Shown in pieces: positions 62,508 through 64,000 of a stretch of 64,000 nt of DNA. Positions within the stretch are counted from its first letter, which is position 1, and each line of letters starts with the position of its first letter. Origin of the DNA: JBOGDS01 sp050743075 (GTDB lineage: Bacteria > Actinomycetota > Actinomycetes > Jiangellales > Jiangellaceae). Location of the stretch: positions 17,876 to 81,875 of the forward strand of contig JBOGDS010000002.1 in NCBI GenBank assembly GCA_050743075.1, given 5' to 3'. The notes under the pieces were generated by a model. That model was not told where the DNA came from and did not search any database. It worked only from the letters and a program-made list of their open reading frames with translations. A program made the position numbers and the translations under genes.

Positions 62508-64000
62508 ATGACGACGACTGAGACCGCTGCTCTCCGGGCCGGGCGCCGGGAGTGGGTCGGCTTGACCGTGCTCGCGCTTGCTTGCCTGCTGTACGTGATG
62601 GACCTGACGGTGCTGCATCTCGCGGTGCCGGCGATCAGCGCCGACCTGCGGCCGAGCAGCTCCGAGATGCTGTGGATCATCGACATCTACGGCTTCTTCG
62701 TCGCCGGCGCGCTGGTGACCATGGGTACGCTGGGCGACCGCATCGGTCGGCGGCGCATCCTGATGGTGGGCGCCGCGGCCTTCGGCGCCGTGTCGGTGCT
62801 GGCCGCGTTCTCGGTCAGCGCCGAGATGCTGATCGTGACCCGTGCGCTGCTGGGCATCGCCGGGGCCACGCTGGCGCCCTCGACGCTGTCGCTGATCTTC
62901 CACATGTTCCAGGACCCCAAGCAACGGTCGATCGCCATCGGCGTGTGGATCGGCAGCTTCTCGGCCGGCAGCGCGGTGGGTCCGATCCTCGGCGGCGTGA
63001 TGCTCGAGCTGTTCTGGTGGGGCTCGGTCTTGCTGCTGGCCCTGCCGGTGATGATCGCACTGCTCGTGCTCGGTCCCCGCGTGCTGCCCGAGTACCGCGA
63101 CCCCGACGCCGGCCGGCTCGACCTGGTGAGCGCCGCTCTGTCGGTGGCCGCCGTGCTGTCGATCATCTACGGCCTCAAGGGCATCGCGCAGGGCGGCCTG
63201 GCGCCGGCGCATGTCCTGGCCATCCTCGCCGGCGTCGGCCTCGGAGTCGTGTGGGTGCGTCGCCAGCGACGGCTGCCCGATCCGATGATCGACGTCCGGC
63301 TGTTCCGTATCCGTGCCTTCAACGCCGCGCTCGCGGTCAACTTCCTGGCGATCTTCGTCGTGTTCGGCTACTTCCTGTTCATCGCGCAGTTCCTGCAGCT
63401 CGTGCTGGGCCTGTCGCCGCTCGAGGCCGGCCTGTGGTCCCTGCCGTCGGCGCTCGGCTTCGTCATCGGATCCCAGCTGACCCCGCGCATCGCCGGGCGG
63501 GTCGGCGCCAGGCGTCTCATCGCCGGCGGCCTCGCGGTCGCAGCCGTGGGGATGGTCATGCTGACCCAGGTCGGGCGCAACGACGCCGCGCTCGCCACGT
63601 TGGTCACCGCGTCCCTGGTGATCTCCCTCGGCTTCGCACCCGTGTTCGGCCTCACGACCGAGCTCATCGTCGGCTCGGCACCGCCCGAGCGGGCCGGCGC
63701 CGCGTCAGGCATCTCCGAGACCGGCGCAGAGCTGGGCGGGGCACTCGGCATCGCCATCATGGGCAGCGTTGGCGTCGCGGTCTACCGGGGGCAGCTCGAC
63801 CAGTCGCTCCCGACCGACGTGCCCGTCGACGCGGCCGCAGCGGCGCGCGACACCCTCGGCGCGGCGGCAGGGGTCGCCGACCACCTTCCCGGCACGATCG
63901 GCACGCAGCTCTTCGACGCCGCACAGAACGCGTTCGTCAGCGGCATACACGTGGTCGCCCTGATCTCCGCAGTCATCGCCGTGACGGCCGCGGCGCTCGC
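62508..64000 (+). CDS. MFS exporter, DHA2/14-helix type (runs off the window)
   Basis: At least 497 residues, open at the window edge. Seen: LYVMDLTVLHLAVPAISADL in helix 1 (the D-x-T-V-x-x-A-x-P motif of 14-helix drug exporters), GTLGDRIGRRRIL (motif A), RALLGIAGATLAPSTLSLIF and GSFSAGSAVGPILGGVMLE (motif C). The ATG at 62508 is preceded by GAGAGG. The substrate is probably a cationic or amphipathic drug as for QacA-like proteins, but this is only a family-level inference. The 3' end is missing. Confidence 0.9.
   Translation, partial: MTTTETAALRAGRREWVGLTVLALACLLYVMDLTVLHLAVPAISADLRPSSSEMLWIIDIYGFFVAGALVTMGTLGDRIGRRRILMVGAAAFGAVSVLAAFSVSAEMLIVTRALLGIAGATLAPSTLSLIFHMFQDPKQRSIAIGVWIGSFSAGSAVGPILGGVMLELFWWGSVLLLALPVMIALLVLGPRVLPEYRDPDAGRLDLVSAALSVAAVLSIIYGLKGIAQGGLAPAHVLAILAGVGLGVVWVRRQRRLPDPMIDVRLFRIRAFNAALAVNFLAIFVVFGYFLFIAQFLQLVLGLSPLEAGLWSLPSALGFVIGSQLTPRIAGRVGARRLIAGGLAVAAVGMVMLTQVGRNDAALATLVTASLVISLGFAPVFGLTTELIVGSAPPERAGAASGISETGAELGGALGIAIMGSVGVAVYRGQLDQSLPTDVPVDAAAAARDTLGAAAGVADHLPGTIGTQLFDAAQNAFVSGIHVVALISAVIAVTAAAL

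Overview
The window is 64 kb of very GC-rich, gene-dense DNA from an actinomycete (Actinomycetota). The evidence is the frequent GTG starts, the many 4-bp ATGA/GTGA stop-start overlaps, and families typical of that phylum: a CysO-type sulfur carrier with its Mec peptidase and CysM, an F420/LLM-type oxidoreductase, DUF3039, DUF4192, DUF2017 beside clpS, a DUF574-type methyltransferase and a DtxR/IdeR-type iron box. Genus cannot be fixed from the sequence.

Layout. 0-0.5 kb: the end of an XdhC-family gene. 0.6-4.6 kb: a tightly overlapped five-gene MoxR/DUF58/DUF4129 operon. 4.5-10.5 kb: a PfkB sugar kinase, an NAD-malic enzyme and a tricorn-type protease. 10.5-14.3 kb: an Fbp-type ferric iron ABC importer behind an IdeR/DtxR-like box. 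14.3-18.5 kb: a VanZ-like protein, YqgE, a quinone-oxidoreductase-like enzyme placed between a DUF3039 gene and a duplicated scrap of its 3' end, an MFS transporter and a thioredoxin. 18.5-23.5 kb is accessory: an ECF sigma factor fused to a zinc-finger anti-sigma-like segment and an extracytoplasmic domain, an IS110-family element, an anchored secreted protein and an IclR regulator.

23.5-31 kb is a tyrosine/homogentisate catabolic region (AsnC regulator, hppD, FAD oxidase, unknown protein plus fahA, divergent hmgA). 31-36 kb holds nicotinamide salvage (pncA, pncB), clpS-DUF2017, a VOC protein and the mec-cysO-cysM cysteine operon. 36-39.6 kb has DUF4192, a VapBC toxin-antitoxin pair, a decayed copy of the DUF4192 3' half, a protease remnant and tandem lipoproteins, the second frameshifted. 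39.6-42.6 kb is the conserved murI-MBL-rph-rdgB block. 42.6-46.1 kb has two broken genes around a membrane-bound molybdopterin oxidoreductase.

46-60.2 kb is devoted to amine and amino-acid breakdown: LLM oxidoreductase, saccharopine-dehydrogenase-like protein, two APC permeases (one frameshifted), AsnC and GntR regulators, class III aminotransferase, SDR, aldehyde dehydrogenase, gamma-glutamyl-GABA-type hydrolase and a glutamine-synthetase-like ligase. Together these look like a gamma-glutamylated polyamine route. A graveyard of gene scraps lies within it at 51.9-53.6 kb. 60.3-64 kb has a dead response regulator abutting a tRNA-Leu gene, a SigG-like sigma factor, a STAS protein and a truncated MFS exporter.

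The most unusual themes are two loci where cargo sits between a housekeeping gene and a broken copy of that gene's own 3' end, the sigma/anti-sigma/receptor fusion, recurring TGATCATG hairpins, and a high density of pseudogenes.
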